Part shown: piece after piece, positions 8,457 to 17,918 of the stretch
Layout: every line of letters begins with the position of its first letter
Numbering within the stretch: the stretch's first letter is position 1
From: Undibacterium cyanobacteriorum
Lineage (GTDB): Bacteria; Pseudomonadota; Gammaproteobacteria; Burkholderiales; Burkholderiaceae_D
Assembly: GCF_031326225.1 (NCBI RefSeq)
Contig: NZ_CP133720.1
Coordinates: 558,001-622,000, forward strand
DNA length: 64,000 nt
Direction: 5' to 3'
The notes under the pieces: model-generated
Told to the model about the DNA's origin: nothing
Seen by the model: only the letters and a program-made list of their open reading frames with translations
Database searches by the model: none
Translations under genes and position numbers: made by a program

Positions 8457-8501
8457 CATTCACTCTCGCTTCACTTTTCGTCGCCCTAGGCAGGACACAT
8501 C

Positions 8502-9074
8502 ATGTCGATCACCAAACCCGGTCAACGCAAGCTGCAAATTCTTCAGGCCTTAGCAGGGATGTTAGAAAACCCCAAGGGTGAAAAAATCACGACCGCAGCG
8601 TTGGCGGCTAAGATCGATGTCTCGGAAGCGACTTTGTATCGTCATTTCGCTAGCAAAGCGCAAATGTTCGAAGGTTTGATGGAGTTTATCGAATCGAGTA
8701 TTTTCGGTTTGATCAATCAAATTACAGTGCAAGACAAAGATGGTATTTCACAAGCTGCGAATATCACTTTGATGCTCTTGAGTTTTGCCGAACGCAACCC
8801 CGGTATGACGCGTGTTCTCATCGGCGATGCTTTGGTCAATGAGGATGAGCGTTTGCAGACCCAAATGAATCATCTGATCGACAGAATTGAATTGGCTTAC
8901 AAACAAAGTTTGCGCCAAGCGGCGGCGCTAGGACAAGTTCCCGAAGTAGAAGTGAGCGCACGCGCGAATTTATTGGTGGCCTTTGTGATGGGCCGTTGGC
9001 ATCGTTACGCGAAGTCGGGATTCAAAGCGCTGCCCACCGATGGAGCCCAAGCACAACTGAATATTTTGTTGTAA
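8502..9074 (+). CDS. slmA: Nucleoid occlusion factor SlmA (TetR family)
   Basis: SlmA is a DNA-binding antagonist of FtsZ assembly over the nucleoid. The 190-residue protein has a TetR-type HTH (about residues 25-50, KITTAALAAKIDVSEATLYR) and the SlmA-type C-terminal domain with FVMGRWHRYAKSGFK. It is preceded by the HAD gene, as in other Burkholderiales. The start follows an AGGCAGGA-like ribosome site. It converges with the YigZ-family gene, leaving nine bases between stops. Confidence 0.93.
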   Translation: MSITKPGQRKLQILQALAGMLENPKGEKITTAALAAKIDVSEATLYRHFASKAQMFEGLMEFIESSIFGLINQITVQDKDGISQAANITLMLLSFAERNPGMTRVLIGDALVNEDERLQTQMNHLIDRIELAYKQSLRQAAALGQVPEVEVSARANLLVAFVMGRWHRYAKSGFKALPTDGAQAQLNILL

Positions 9075-9083
9075 AGTGAAAGC

Positions 9084-9671
9084 TCAATCGAGCGTTTCAA
9101 TTTCTAATTTTCCACGCAAGTGATTATAGGTTTCGTCGAGCAAAGCCTGCAGCTCGGTCGATTTGATTTTGATATGCAGGACGACTTTATCTTCGTAAGC
9201 TGCATCAACGATTTGCGCGCCACGTTGCTCACATAAGCGGCGCACACTGGATTCATCGGCAAATTCGAATTTGAGTTTGGCTTCACTCAGGATTTCGATC
9301 GGAATCAATTCTGCATCTTTAAATGCGTCCGAAATGGCTTGACCATAGGCGCGCGTCAAACCACCTGCGCCAAGCTTAATGCCGCCCCAGTAGCGCACCA
9401 CTACCGCAAGTACATTGAACAGTTCTTTATGGATCAGAACGTTATACATCGGTTTGGCGGCAGTGCCAGACGGTTCGCCATCGTCATCCAAACCTGAATC
9501 GCCTTCGCACAAGAGTACCCAGCACACATGCACCGCACCGGGGTGTTGTTGGCGAATTTGTTGCAGCAGTGCTTGCGCTTCAGCGCGACTGTAGATGGGA
9601 TAGAGTTGACCTAGGAAGCGACTCTTTTTGATTTCGAGTTCGGCAAACACGGCCGATTTGAGTTGGTACAT
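9084..9671 (-). CDS. YigZ/IMPACT (UPF0029) family protein
   Basis: This 195-residue protein shows the family signatures DDDGEPSGTAAKP (about residues 62-75) and VVVRYWGGIKLGAGGLTRAYG (about residues 90-110). The fold resembles translation-factor domain IV, and eukaryotic IMPACT acts on Gcn2 signalling. The bacterial function is not settled. It is the last gene of the minus-strand run ettA, fliL-like, yigZ, but a terminator separates it from the FliL-like gene. Confidence 0.9.
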   Translation of the reverse strand: MYQLKSAVFAELEIKKSRFLGQLYPIYSRAEAQALLQQIRQQHPGAVHVCWVLLCEGDSGLDDDGEPSGTAAKPMYNVLIHKELFNVLAVVVRYWGGIKLGAGGLTRAYGQAISDAFKDAELIPIEILSEAKLKFEFADESSVRRLCEQRGAQIVDAAYEDKVVLHIKIKSTELQALLDETYNHLRGKLEIETLD

Positions 9672-9679
9672 ATGCTGCC

Positions 9680-9726
9680 AAAAAAGGCTGGTGCGATCAT
9701 TGCGCCTGTTTCGAAGAGCGCACCAG
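9680..9726 (-). terminator. Intrinsic terminator after the FliL-like gene
   Basis: On the minus strand, CTGGTGCG and CGCACCAG form an 8-bp stem followed by CCTTTTTT. Confidence 0.7.
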
Positions 9727-9734
9727 TGAACTGA

Positions 9735-10151
9735 TTACTGAATCACGAAATTTTCGAAAAAGACGTCGCTGACACCTTCATGTTCGCTGGTCTTTAAGGC
9801 GCTATTGAGTTTCTCTTTGAGTTCTTCGACCAAGGCTTTTTTGCCGGCAGAGGACTGCACTTCGCTGGAGTCTTTACTACTCAAAGTCATGATCACAACA
9901 TGGCGCACCATCGGCATATAAGTCTTAATTTTGTCACCGATTTCGCTGGCAGTCACTTGCAAGGTGATGACGGCTTGCAAGTATTTATCAAAGCTCGATA
10001 GATTGACCACGAAAGGCTCCAAATGCGCGGTTGGTGCGCCCGATGCACTGGCACTACCTTTATCACTGTTCGCCAAAGCCGATGCGGAAACGCCAGCTAA
10101 GCCACATGTTAGCGCGAGTAAGACGATGAAGCGACGAAAGTAAGACATCAT
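9735..10151 (-). CDS. FliL-domain exported protein
   Basis: A 138-residue protein with an N-terminal signal/anchor (about residues 7-27, ending ASALA) and a FliL-like domain (HLEPFVVNLSSFDKYLQAVI at about residue 43, and the C-terminal FFENFVIQ). FliL proteins associate with the flagellar stator at the inner membrane. No other flagellar gene is nearby, so this is a stand-alone paralogue rather than the operon copy. AAGGAG lies six bases before the first of two ATGs. Confidence 0.82.
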   Translation of the reverse strand: MMSYFRRFIVLLALTCGLAGVSASALANSDKGSASASGAPTAHLEPFVVNLSSFDKYLQAVITLQVTASEIGDKIKTYMPMVRHVVIMTLSSKDSSEVQSSAGKKALVEELKEKLNSALKTSEHEGVSDVFFENFVIQ

Positions 10152-10217
10152 TGCGTACTCCTTTTTTGCAAATATTGAAGAGAACAGTGATACAGGTTGA
10201 CTGAATTGCGTATGCGA

Positions 10218-11885
10218 TTACACCGTCAATGGCTTATAGCGAATACGTTTTGGTTTGGCACCTTCTTCACCCAAACGTTTCTTCTTATCCGCTTCGTATT
10301 CTTGATAGTTACCATCAAAGAAGACAACTTGCGAATTGCCTTCGAATGCCAAGATGTGCGTGGCGATACGATCGAGGAACCAACGATCATGCGAGATCAC
10401 CATCACACTACCAGCGAACTCTAACAGCGCATCTTCCAATGCACGTAAGGTTTCGACGTCGAGATCGTTTGATGGTTCGTCGAGGAGCAAGACATTACCA
10501 CCTTGCAGCAAGGTTTTCGCCAAGTGCAAACGACCACGTTCACCACCGGACAAATTACCGACGATCTTTTGTTGATCTGAACCTTTGAAGTTAAAGCGAC
10601 CGAGGTAGGCGCGCGATGGCATTTCAAAACGGCCGACGCTCAAGAGATCAGCACCGTTCGAAACGTCTTCGAACACGGTCTTGGTATTTGACAAATCTTC
10701 ACGTGATTGATCGACCAAAGAAATCTTCGCCGTTTTACCGAGCACAACTTCACCGCTGTCCGGTTGTTCTATGCCTTTGATCATGCGGAACAAGGTTGAT
10801 TTACCAGCGCCGTTTGGACCAATAATACCGACGATGGCACCTGGTGGAATCTTGAAGCTGAGATTGTCAATTAAGAGGCGATCGCCAAAGGCTTTGCTGA
10901 CGTTTTTGAATTCGATGACTTCGTTACCAAGGCGTTCTGCGACAGGGATAAAGATTTCCTGTGTCTCATTGCGTTTTTGGTATTCGTATTCGCTCATCTC
11001 GTTGAAGCGTGCCAAACGGGCCTTACTCTTAGCTTGACGTGCTTTCGGATTCTGACGCGACCATTCCAATTCTTTTTGCAAGGCTTTTTGACGCGCAGAT
11101 TCAGTCGCTTCTTCTTGCTTCAAACGTGCTTGTTTTTGATCGAGCCAAGAGGAGTAATTGCCTTTCCAAGGAATACCCGCACCACGGTCCAATTCCAAAA
11201 TCCATTCGGCAGCATTGTCGAGGAAGTAGCGATCATGCGTAATCGCCACCACAGTGCCAGGGAAGCGCAACAGGAATTGTTCCAGCCAGTCGACGGATTC
11301 AGCATCCAAGTGGTTGGTTGGTTCGTCGAGCAATAGCATGTCGGGTTTGGACAAGAGCAAACGGCACAAAGCCACGCGGCGTTTTTCACCACCGGAGAGT
11401 ACCGCAATCTTGGCATCCCACGCTGGCAAGCGCAAAGCATCGGCCGCCATTTCTAATTGCAGTTCGAGATTGTCGCCTGCGGCTGCAGCGATGATCGCTT
11501 CTAAACGTGCTTGTTCGTTGGCTAGGGCATCGAAGTCTGCGTTTTCATCGGCATAGGCGGCATACACTTCATCCAATTTTGCTTTCGCTTCAAAGACTTC
11601 ACCGAGGCCGCCTTCAACGGCTTGACGCACGGTTTGTTCTGGGTCAAGTTGCGGTTCTTGTGGCAAGTAACCGATTTTAATATTTGGCATCGGTACGGCT
11701 TCACCTTGGATATCTTTATCGATACCAGCCATGATTTTGAGCAGCGAGGACTTACCAGAGCCATTCAAACCAAGCACGCCAATTTTGGCGCCTGGGAAGA
11801 AAGAGAGAGAGATGTCTTTCAGAATTTGACGTTTCGGCGGCACGATTTTGCCGACGCGATTCATGGTATAGACGTAATTTGCCAT
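10218..11885 (-). CDS. ettA: Energy-dependent translational throttle protein EttA (ABC-F)
   Basis: EttA is a ribosome-associated ABC-F ATPase that gates early elongation according to the ATP/ADP ratio. The 555-residue protein has two nucleotide-binding domains with Walker A GLNGSGKSS and GPNGAGKST. It also has two LSGGE signatures, Walker B LLLDEPTNHLD and LLLDEPSNDLD, and the intervening arm/linker rich in Lys and Arg. There is no transmembrane segment. The length matches the family. The FliL-like gene follows 66 bases downstream. Confidence 0.96.
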   Translation of the reverse strand: MANYVYTMNRVGKIVPPKRQILKDISLSFFPGAKIGVLGLNGSGKSSLLKIMAGIDKDIQGEAVPMPNIKIGYLPQEPQLDPEQTVRQAVEGGLGEVFEAKAKLDEVYAAYADENADFDALANEQARLEAIIAAAAGDNLELQLEMAADALRLPAWDAKIAVLSGGEKRRVALCRLLLSKPDMLLLDEPTNHLDAESVDWLEQFLLRFPGTVVAITHDRYFLDNAAEWILELDRGAGIPWKGNYSSWLDQKQARLKQEEATESARQKALQKELEWSRQNPKARQAKSKARLARFNEMSEYEYQKRNETQEIFIPVAERLGNEVIEFKNVSKAFGDRLLIDNLSFKIPPGAIVGIIGPNGAGKSTLFRMIKGIEQPDSGEVVLGKTAKISLVDQSREDLSNTKTVFEDVSNGADLLSVGRFEMPSRAYLGRFNFKGSDQQKIVGNLSGGERGRLHLAKTLLQGGNVLLLDEPSNDLDVETLRALEDALLEFAGSVMVISHDRWFLDRIATHILAFEGNSQVVFFDGNYQEYEADKKKRLGEEGAKPKRIRYKPLTV

Positions 11886-12336
11886 TTGTTTCTTTTAGTG
11901 TAGAGAGTAAGACGGTAAAGGATGAAGGATACCGCAAGAGACCCATCTGTAGAGCCAAAATGTGAAAAAATTGCTTCTGTTAAATACTGCTAAATTCTGT
12001 TTTTCGGTGAAAAAAGGGCTATATTAAGAGGCGTGGTCGCGTCCATTAGAGCGAATCTGCGCCACACTTACAACAAAATATGAATATTTCAGATGGGAAA
12101 GATGATTCACTTGCTCTGTTTCGTCATATAAAGTTAATATGAGCGGAAACTTTCAGCTGGCGAGATGCGCCGCCGATAGCAGGTTTTTTCCATGTCCTAA
12201 GGAAACGGGACATCTTGATGGTATTTTGTTAAGATGACGTAAATGCCAAAAGTCTTGTGACGCACAGTATGGCAGCAAGACTCAAAGTGAGATTTTGTAC
12301 TTGTGTTCAATTGATGCTGTGCCTTAGATAGTACAT
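11886..12336. other. Long intergenic region between divergent ettA and the diguanylate cyclase gene
   Basis: No gene is supported in these 451 bases. Two hairpins are visible on the plus strand: ATGTCC/GGACAT (12192-12213) and AGTCTTG/CAAGACT (12251-12282). They could form part of a 5' leader of the GGDEF gene. I could not match the segment to a known riboswitch; a c-di-GMP riboswitch core was looked for and not found. Confidence 0.4.
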
Positions 12337-13383
12337 ATGGAATCAATTATCAAACATTTGATGGAAATTACAGGACATCGTGATCACGATCTGCTGAATA
12401 TTTCCGTAATCTCCGCTCTAAGTGAATTGACGAACGCGGGTCGTGCACGAGTACTCGATATTCTGCATGTCGGCGAGAAGGCTCACGTCAAACCACAGAT
12501 CACCATCATTAAAGGCAAGCTGGCTCCATCTGAAGAAATGTCAGGTGTGACGACGCCTGAGGTACCCATCGAACAATATCCCCAACTGGCTGAGGCATTA
12601 CGCAAACATGAAAATGTTGCTGAACATCTTGCTGAAAATGGTGATCGTACGCTTTGGTTGCCGGTGTGGATGAACGAAAAAGTGAACGTCTGCCTTGAGA
12701 TTCAAAACCCCGAAACCTATACAGAGAATACGAAAGAAGTGATGGGTGGGATTTTGGTTGTCTACCGAAATTTCCAAAATCTCCTCGATTACTCTGAACG
12801 AGATTCGCTAACGGGTCTTCTAAATCGGAAAACCTTCGACGACAATTTCTCAAAGATTCTGCGTACCACGATTCAAAAGAATGCATTACCTGAAACAGAG
12901 GTCGAAATTGAGCGCCGTCACAACGAGCGTGAGAAACAACATTGGCTGGCGGTGCTGGATATCGATCACTTTAAACGTGTGAATGACCAGTTCGGTCACT
13001 TGTACGGTGATGAAGTGTTGATTTTGGTTGCGAACTTAATGCGTTCATCGTTCCGACCAACTGACAAATTATTCCGTTTCGGCGGTGAAGAATTTGTGAT
13101 CTTGCTGCGTTCGACTTCGAAAGAAGATGCGAAAATGATCTTTGAGCGTTTCCGTGAGAACGTCGCTCGTTATCCTTTCCCGCAAGTGGGTACAGTGACG
13201 ATTAGTATTGGTTTTGCGCATATTGATCCATTTGAACCAGCGGTTGGTATCATCGGTCGCGCTGATCAAGCGCTCTATTTCGCGAAATCGAATGGTCGAA
13301 ATCGGGTTTGCCATTACGAAGATCTCGTCAGTACCGGCGAATTGAGAATCGAAGTTTCGCAAGATAGTGTGGAATTCTTCTAA
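12337..13383 (+). CDS. Diguanylate cyclase (GGDEF) with N-terminal GAF-like sensor domain
   Basis: The enzyme is predicted to make cyclic di-GMP from two GTP. The 348-residue protein has an N-terminal region (about residues 1-150) resembling a GAF-type sensor and a C-terminal GGDEF domain. The active-site motif is GGEEF at residues 249-253. An allosteric I-site RxxD (RPTD, from residue 240) lies exactly five residues before it, so product inhibition is expected. No membrane segment is present. A clear intrinsic terminator follows. The ribosome site before the ATG is weak. Confidence 0.93.
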   Translation: MESIIKHLMEITGHRDHDLLNISVISALSELTNAGRARVLDILHVGEKAHVKPQITIIKGKLAPSEEMSGVTTPEVPIEQYPQLAEALRKHENVAEHLAENGDRTLWLPVWMNEKVNVCLEIQNPETYTENTKEVMGGILVVYRNFQNLLDYSERDSLTGLLNRKTFDDNFSKILRTTIQKNALPETEVEIERRHNEREKQHWLAVLDIDHFKRVNDQFGHLYGDEVLILVANLMRSSFRPTDKLFRFGGEEFVILLRSTSKEDAKMIFERFRENVARYPFPQVGTVTISIGFAHIDPFEPAVGIIGRADQALYFAKSNGRNRVCHYEDLVSTGELRIEVSQDSVEFF

Positions 13384-13413
13384 ACCGTTTTTTATTCCAA
13401 AAGTTTTTAGAAC

Positions 13414-13446
13414 TGGCCGCATTTAAACTGCGGCCATTTTATTTTT
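13414..13446 (+). terminator. Intrinsic terminator after the diguanylate cyclase gene
   Basis: A 7-bp GC-rich stem (TGGCCGC and GCGGCCA) with a 9-base loop is followed by TTTTATTTTTT. Confidence 0.9.
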
Positions 13447-13493
13447 TGCGCTAGACTTGAGCTTTGTTTGCGCTTTGTCTTGTTACTCACATC

Positions 13494-14438
13494 ATGGAAC
13501 TCCGCCAACTTCGCTATTTCGTCGCCATTGTCGATCATGGTTCTTTGTCGCGAGCAGCGCGGGTTTTGCATATTGTGCAGCCAGCGTTGACGCAACAGTT
13601 GCAGCAACTTGAAGAAGAGCTTGGCGCGACCTTACTGCATCGTTCTGCCCAGGGCATGCAAGCGACGGACGCCGGTAAAATTTTCTATGAGCATGCCCTT
13701 GCGATCTTAAAGCAAGTCAGCGACGCCAAGTCGGCAGTGCGGCAAAGTACGGATAAACCTAGTGGTACGGTGGCACTAGGCATTCCACAAAGTGCCTCCG
13801 GTGCTCTAGCATTTCCTTTGTTGACGGCGGTGCGGGCGGCTTATCCTGAGATCGTTTTCCAATTGACAGAAGAGTTGACCGGCAACCTGACCGAGCAGTT
13901 GGCATCGGGACGTTTGAATCTTGCGATTCTGTTCGATGACGGTCAGCTTTCCAAATTTTCCACCACGCATTTGGTGGAAGAAGAGATGATGTTTATAACC
14001 CGCAGTGACTCGCAGTTTGCATGCAAGAAGAAAAGCATTAGTCTCGCCAAAGTGTTGGAAGTGCCATTGATTTTGCCGAGCATTCAGCACGGTGTACGAC
14101 CACGCATCGAACAAGTTGTGCGCGAACAAGGTCTACAAATTGAAAACGTCATCGACATCACTTCGATTGCGATTTTGAAGTCAGCTATTTTGGCAGATAT
14201 GGGCGCCACGATCTTGCCGGTCTCGCCTCTACTTGCCGAGATCGAACGTGGTGAAATGCGCGCAGTACCAATCAACGATGTGAAGTTATCGCGCACGGTG
14301 AGTCTATGTGCGTCGAAGAATATTCCTCTGACCAATGCCGCAAAAGCAGTTGAGAAATTAGTCCTCGATTTATCACGTGATCTAGTACGAAGTGGTAAAT
14401 GGCTTGGTGCCGAGCTAGTCGAGGATCAGATTCAATGA
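13494..14438 (+). CDS. LysR-family transcriptional regulator
   Basis: A 314-residue LysR regulator with an N-terminal winged HTH (about residues 1-60, MELRQLRYFVAIVDHGSLSR and ALTQQLQQLEEELGATLLHR) and a periplasmic-binding-like effector domain. The ATG at 13494 is the family start; the frame opens 30 bases earlier without support. Its stop overlaps the ATG of the LytS-like kinase gene (ATGA at 14435-14438), so the two are translationally coupled. The effector is unknown. Confidence 0.9.
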   Translation: MELRQLRYFVAIVDHGSLSRAARVLHIVQPALTQQLQQLEEELGATLLHRSAQGMQATDAGKIFYEHALAILKQVSDAKSAVRQSTDKPSGTVALGIPQSASGALAFPLLTAVRAAYPEIVFQLTEELTGNLTEQLASGRLNLAILFDDGQLSKFSTTHLVEEEMMFITRSDSQFACKKKSISLAKVLEVPLILPSIQHGVRPRIEQVVREQGLQIENVIDITSIAILKSAILADMGATILPVSPLLAEIERGEMRAVPINDVKLSRTVSLCASKNIPLTNAAKAVEKLVLDLSRDLVRSGKWLGAELVEDQIQ

Positions 14439-15589
14439 GTACCTCAGGGGATGCCCAAACGAGTGCACTAGCGAGTGGACCAACGAACATGCCGACCGCC
14501 CTTCAAGCCAGCGCGAAAGTGTTGAAACGCAGGATGGCGTGGACTGAGGCCATTGTATGGATACTCTTTTGGAGCATGATGTTGGTGGTCGAAGTGCTCG
14601 ACTATCGTCGCAATAGTGGACAATATTACTGGCAACCAGTGCTGTGGCAACTCTCATCCGCCGGTGTGATTAGTTTAATTTTGTACGCGATGGGTCCAGT
14701 ACTGCGCGATGAAGCGTTGATGCGCACACCTGCCCGTTGGTTGGGGCGGGTATTGCTGTGGCATCCGCTCGTCTGCGTGGTGTTTGTGGTGGTGGTTTTT
14801 GCGATTCGACATGCTGTGTATGCGCTGATGGGGCACGAATATCACCACGAATCTTGGGGTACAGTCTTTTTTTACGAAACGATTAAACTCAGCCTGTTTT
14901 TAGGTTTGTTTTACTTTATTTTTTTTGGAGTTCAATCCTACTTATTTCTCGTCGACGAGCGTGAGCGTGCGGCGCAAACGCAGCAACTAGTGCAACAAGC
15001 GCAGTTGCAAAGACTGACACAACAAATGCAACCGCATTTTTTGTTCAACGCCTTGAACACGATTTCCTCGTTAATGTACTCCGATCTGAAAGCTGCTGAT
15101 GCTGCGATTAGTCGCTTGGCGGAACTGCTGCGTGCGAGTATGGAACTAAATCAAGAAACCACGATTTCATTGCAGCGTGAATTGGAAGTCACGCAGGCCT
15201 ATGCACAATTGATGGCGATGCGCTTCGATCAACGTGTAAATTTGCGCTGGGATATTGAGTCTTCATGCCTCAATTTGCCAGTGCCAGTGATGTTGTTGCA
15301 GACCATATTAGAAAACACCTTCAAGCACACAGTAGAACGACGTTCTGGATTAACGACGATAGAAGTGCGGGCAACCATGTTGAATTCAGCTTGGGAGCTA
15401 GTCGTGCAAGATGATGCGGGTGTGCTGCAGTCGAACTCCTGTGGTATCGGTTTACAAAACCTCAGACAGCGCATTCAAACCTTGTTTGGAGAACAGGCGA
15501 CGCTCTCCATCACGCAACGTGATACGGGCGGCGTGGTAACGTGTGTTCATTTGCCGGCGAGTGTGTTGAAGATAAGCACATCGACATAA
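14435..15589 (+). CDS. LytS/YehU-type sensor histidine kinase
   Basis: This is a 384-residue membrane kinase. Four hydrophobic segments lie between about residues 35 and 175, followed by the His_kinase domain with QMQPHFLFNALNTI (phospho-acceptor His201). A HATPase region follows with the N-box LLQTILENTFKHTV and GIGLQNLRQR. The start is taken at the ATGA overlap with the LysR gene. The LytTR regulator follows 25 bases downstream, forming a standard LytS/LytR pair. The signal is not evident. Confidence 0.92.
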   Translation: MSTSGDAQTSALASGPTNMPTALQASAKVLKRRMAWTEAIVWILFWSMMLVVEVLDYRRNSGQYYWQPVLWQLSSAGVISLILYAMGPVLRDEALMRTPARWLGRVLLWHPLVCVVFVVVVFAIRHAVYALMGHEYHHESWGTVFFYETIKLSLFLGLFYFIFFGVQSYLFLVDERERAAQTQQLVQQAQLQRLTQQMQPHFLFNALNTISSLMYSDLKAADAAISRLAELLRASMELNQETTISLQRELEVTQAYAQLMAMRFDQRVNLRWDIESSCLNLPVPVMLLQTILENTFKHTVERRSGLTTIEVRATMLNSAWELVVQDDAGVLQSNSCGIGLQNLRQRIQTLFGEQATLSITQRDTGGVVTCVHLPASVLKISTST

Positions 15590-15614
15590 ATCCCTTTGTT
15601 ACGAACGAGTAGAC

Positions 15615-16334
15615 ATGGTAGAGCCAATTCAGATCTTGGTCGTCGATGATGAACGCCCAGCGCGCGATAAGATGCTACGTTTATTGAGCGAGTATTGGCC
15701 CGAAGCGGAATTACGCCAAGCGGTCGATGGAGCGCAAGCTCTGCAATTTTTGGAGCAGCAGCGTGCCGACGTCATCTTCCTTGATATTCAGATGCCGGAA
15801 ATGGATGGCCTGCAAGTCGCGTCTCATTTGCGAGCGCCAGTTCCTGACATTGTCTTCGTCACGGCTTTTGATCAATATGCCGTGCAAGCTTTTGATGCGA
15901 ATGCGATCGACTATCTTCTCAAGCCCTATGACGAGGCGCGCTTTCTCAAGGCATTGGAGAAGTTGAGAGTCCGCCGCGGCACTGCTTCATCATCATCGCC
16001 AGCGGTTGATGCGCCATTGATGATTTCTGATCGCGGCATGGTGTATGTGCTGCAGATCGCGGAGATCGTGTGGGCGGAGGCGGCTGATAATTACGTCATG
16101 ATCTATACCAGCGATAAACACTACATGTTGCGGCAAACCTTGAGTGGCTTGCTTGATCGTTTGGGACCAGCCTTTATGCGTTGCCATCGACGCTTTCTGG
16201 TATGCGTGGACAAAATCAGTCACATCGAAACTTTGAGTAAGGGTGATGCGCAATTGCACTTGAAAAACGGCGCGGCAGTACCTTGTAGTCGTCAATATCG
16301 TGAAGAACTCTTAGACAAGCTTGAGCAGCAATAA
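15615..16334 (+). CDS. LytTR-family response regulator
   Basis: This 239-residue protein has a receiver domain (about residues 5-120; acidic pocket VVDDE, phospho-acceptor Asp57 in FLDIQMPEMDG, and a conserved Lys in YLLKPYD). The C-terminal LytTR DNA-binding domain spans about residues 140-236 (IVWAEAADNYVMIYT, FMRCHRRFLVCVDKI). It pairs with the upstream kinase. LytTR proteins often control cell-surface genes. The acyltransferase gene 144 bases downstream is a candidate target, by position only. Confidence 0.93.
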   Translation: MVEPIQILVVDDERPARDKMLRLLSEYWPEAELRQAVDGAQALQFLEQQRADVIFLDIQMPEMDGLQVASHLRAPVPDIVFVTAFDQYAVQAFDANAIDYLLKPYDEARFLKALEKLRVRRGTASSSSPAVDAPLMISDRGMVYVLQIAEIVWAEAADNYVMIYTSDKHYMLRQTLSGLLDRLGPAFMRCHRRFLVCVDKISHIETLSKGDAQLHLKNGAAVPCSRQYREELLDKLEQQ

Positions 16335-16478
16335 AGAAGCTTCTCCTACTTTCTAATTTGGGTGATTCTTCCAACTCGCCACGAATCAGATCCAGTTCAC
16401 CCCATTTCAATAGATCCCTAAAAACGAACACAGTACAGTGCATTCACTTTCTCGTTTGTTCGACATAAGGAGTGCATT

Positions 16479-17735
16479 GTGATCGCGAATATCGTTTCAT
16501 CCTCGAGATCTATGAGCAGTACCGCAGTGATAAACAAGACGCCAGCTGCTCTTGGCGAACGCTTGTATTTTCTTGACTGGATCAGAATTTTTGCCTTTGG
16601 TCTTTTGATTTGTTATCACGTCGGTATGTATTACGTGAGCTGGGGCTGGCACATTAAGAGTGAGGCAGCGAGTAGCACTTTGGAACCCTTGATGTTCTTA
16701 ACCAATCCTTGGCGTATGAGTCTTCTATTTTTGGTGTCGGGCGTGGCAACGCGTTTTATGTTGGGGCGGCAAAGCGCTGGCCAGTTTGCAGGCACGAGGA
16801 GCTGGCGAATCTTGCTACCGCTGATCTTCGGCATGGCCGTGATTGTCCCGCCACAGGCATATCTTGAAGTCGTGCAAAAACTACAGTATCAAGGTAGTTA
16901 TTTTGATTTTCTGAACCTGTATTTTCATAACTATCGAGGATTTTTCATCGAAGGCAAGCGCCTCGTACTTCCGACTTGGAATCATTTGTGGTTCCTTGCC
17001 TATCTTTGGTCGTATTCCATGATCATCGCTTTAGCGTGGAAGATGTTTCCAACGGCGTTTCTGAAACTCGAAAAGATTACGGACTCGTTGACCAAGGGTT
17101 GGCGAATGATTTTCTTGCCGATTGCCTACTTGGCTGCGTTACGTATAGGACTGCTCAGTGAACATCCGCCGACCAATAACCTGACCAACGATTGGTATAA
17201 CCATGCGAATTACTTCTTCTACTTCTTGATGGGATTCTTCCTTGCGCAGAACCTACGATTTTGGAATGCGACGGCGCAGCTGCGTTGGAAAAGTTTGATG
17301 ATGGCGTTAGTCGGGTGGATCTTCATTGTTTGCTACATGCGATATTACGATCAACGCGGCGACGCGCCCTTGAGTATCTTGTACTTCCAACGGATCGTTT
17401 GGGTAATGCTAGCGTGGAGTTCGATCTTGGCCTTGTGCGGCTTTGCGCGCCAGCACTGGAATCGGGATCATGCAAAGCGCGAGTTACTCACCACAGCTGT
17501 GTTTCCTCTGTATATCCTGCACCAAACCGTCATTATTTTATTGGCGTGGCAATTACTTGATTGGCATCTCGCTCCAATAGTGGAGGGGCCTCTGTTGGTG
17601 TTCTTATGTTTTGCTTTTTGCTATGGGATTTTCTTGCTCGTGCTTCGGATTCCGCTGTTGCGTCCAATAATGGGCATGGCTGGTAAAACAAGGACAAGCG
17701 TGTCTGCCGCTCAGAAAATCGGCAATTTGGCTTAA
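16479..17735 (+). CDS. Acyltransferase-3 family integral membrane protein
   Basis: A 418-residue membrane acyltransferase with about ten hydrophobic segments. The N-terminal signature LYFLDWIRIFAFGLLICYHV includes the conserved His of the family, and the MdoC/OpgC-like motif WGWHIKS follows. Such proteins transfer acyl groups to extracytoplasmic glycans. The substrate is unknown. A GTG start is chosen because AAGGAG lies six bases upstream (16467-16472); an internal ATG at 16512 is the alternative. Confidence 0.87.
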   Translation: MIANIVSSSRSMSSTAVINKTPAALGERLYFLDWIRIFAFGLLICYHVGMYYVSWGWHIKSEAASSTLEPLMFLTNPWRMSLLFLVSGVATRFMLGRQSAGQFAGTRSWRILLPLIFGMAVIVPPQAYLEVVQKLQYQGSYFDFLNLYFHNYRGFFIEGKRLVLPTWNHLWFLAYLWSYSMIIALAWKMFPTAFLKLEKITDSLTKGWRMIFLPIAYLAALRIGLLSEHPPTNNLTNDWYNHANYFFYFLMGFFLAQNLRFWNATAQLRWKSLMMALVGWIFIVCYMRYYDQRGDAPLSILYFQRIVWVMLAWSSILALCGFARQHWNRDHAKRELLTTAVFPLYILHQTVIILLAWQLLDWHLAPIVEGPLLVFLCFAFCYGIFLLVLRIPLLRPIMGMAGKTRTSVSAAQKIGNLA

Positions 17736-17918
17736 ATCTTAAACGAACAGCACGGGAATTTTCCCGTCGGTGATCGGCATGGTTTGCACGGAGAGCCTCG
17801 TAGGAATGTGGATGGTATGGTAGTCCCGTCCGCTTTATCGCGCGCTTAGTATCGATTAGAGGAATGAGCAGCCCCTGATCGAAACTAGGCGCGTTACTTT
17901 GGTCCGGCTTTTCTTGTC

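Noticed and set aside
12120..12300. c-di-GMP (GEMM) riboswitch upstream of the GGDEF gene
   Set aside because: Stems are present, but the conserved GEMM core bases and tetraloop receptor pattern are not seen.
17752..17766. Terminator after the acyltransferase gene
   Set aside because: ACGGG/CCCGT forms only a 5-bp stem and lacks a T-run, so it is too weak to call.
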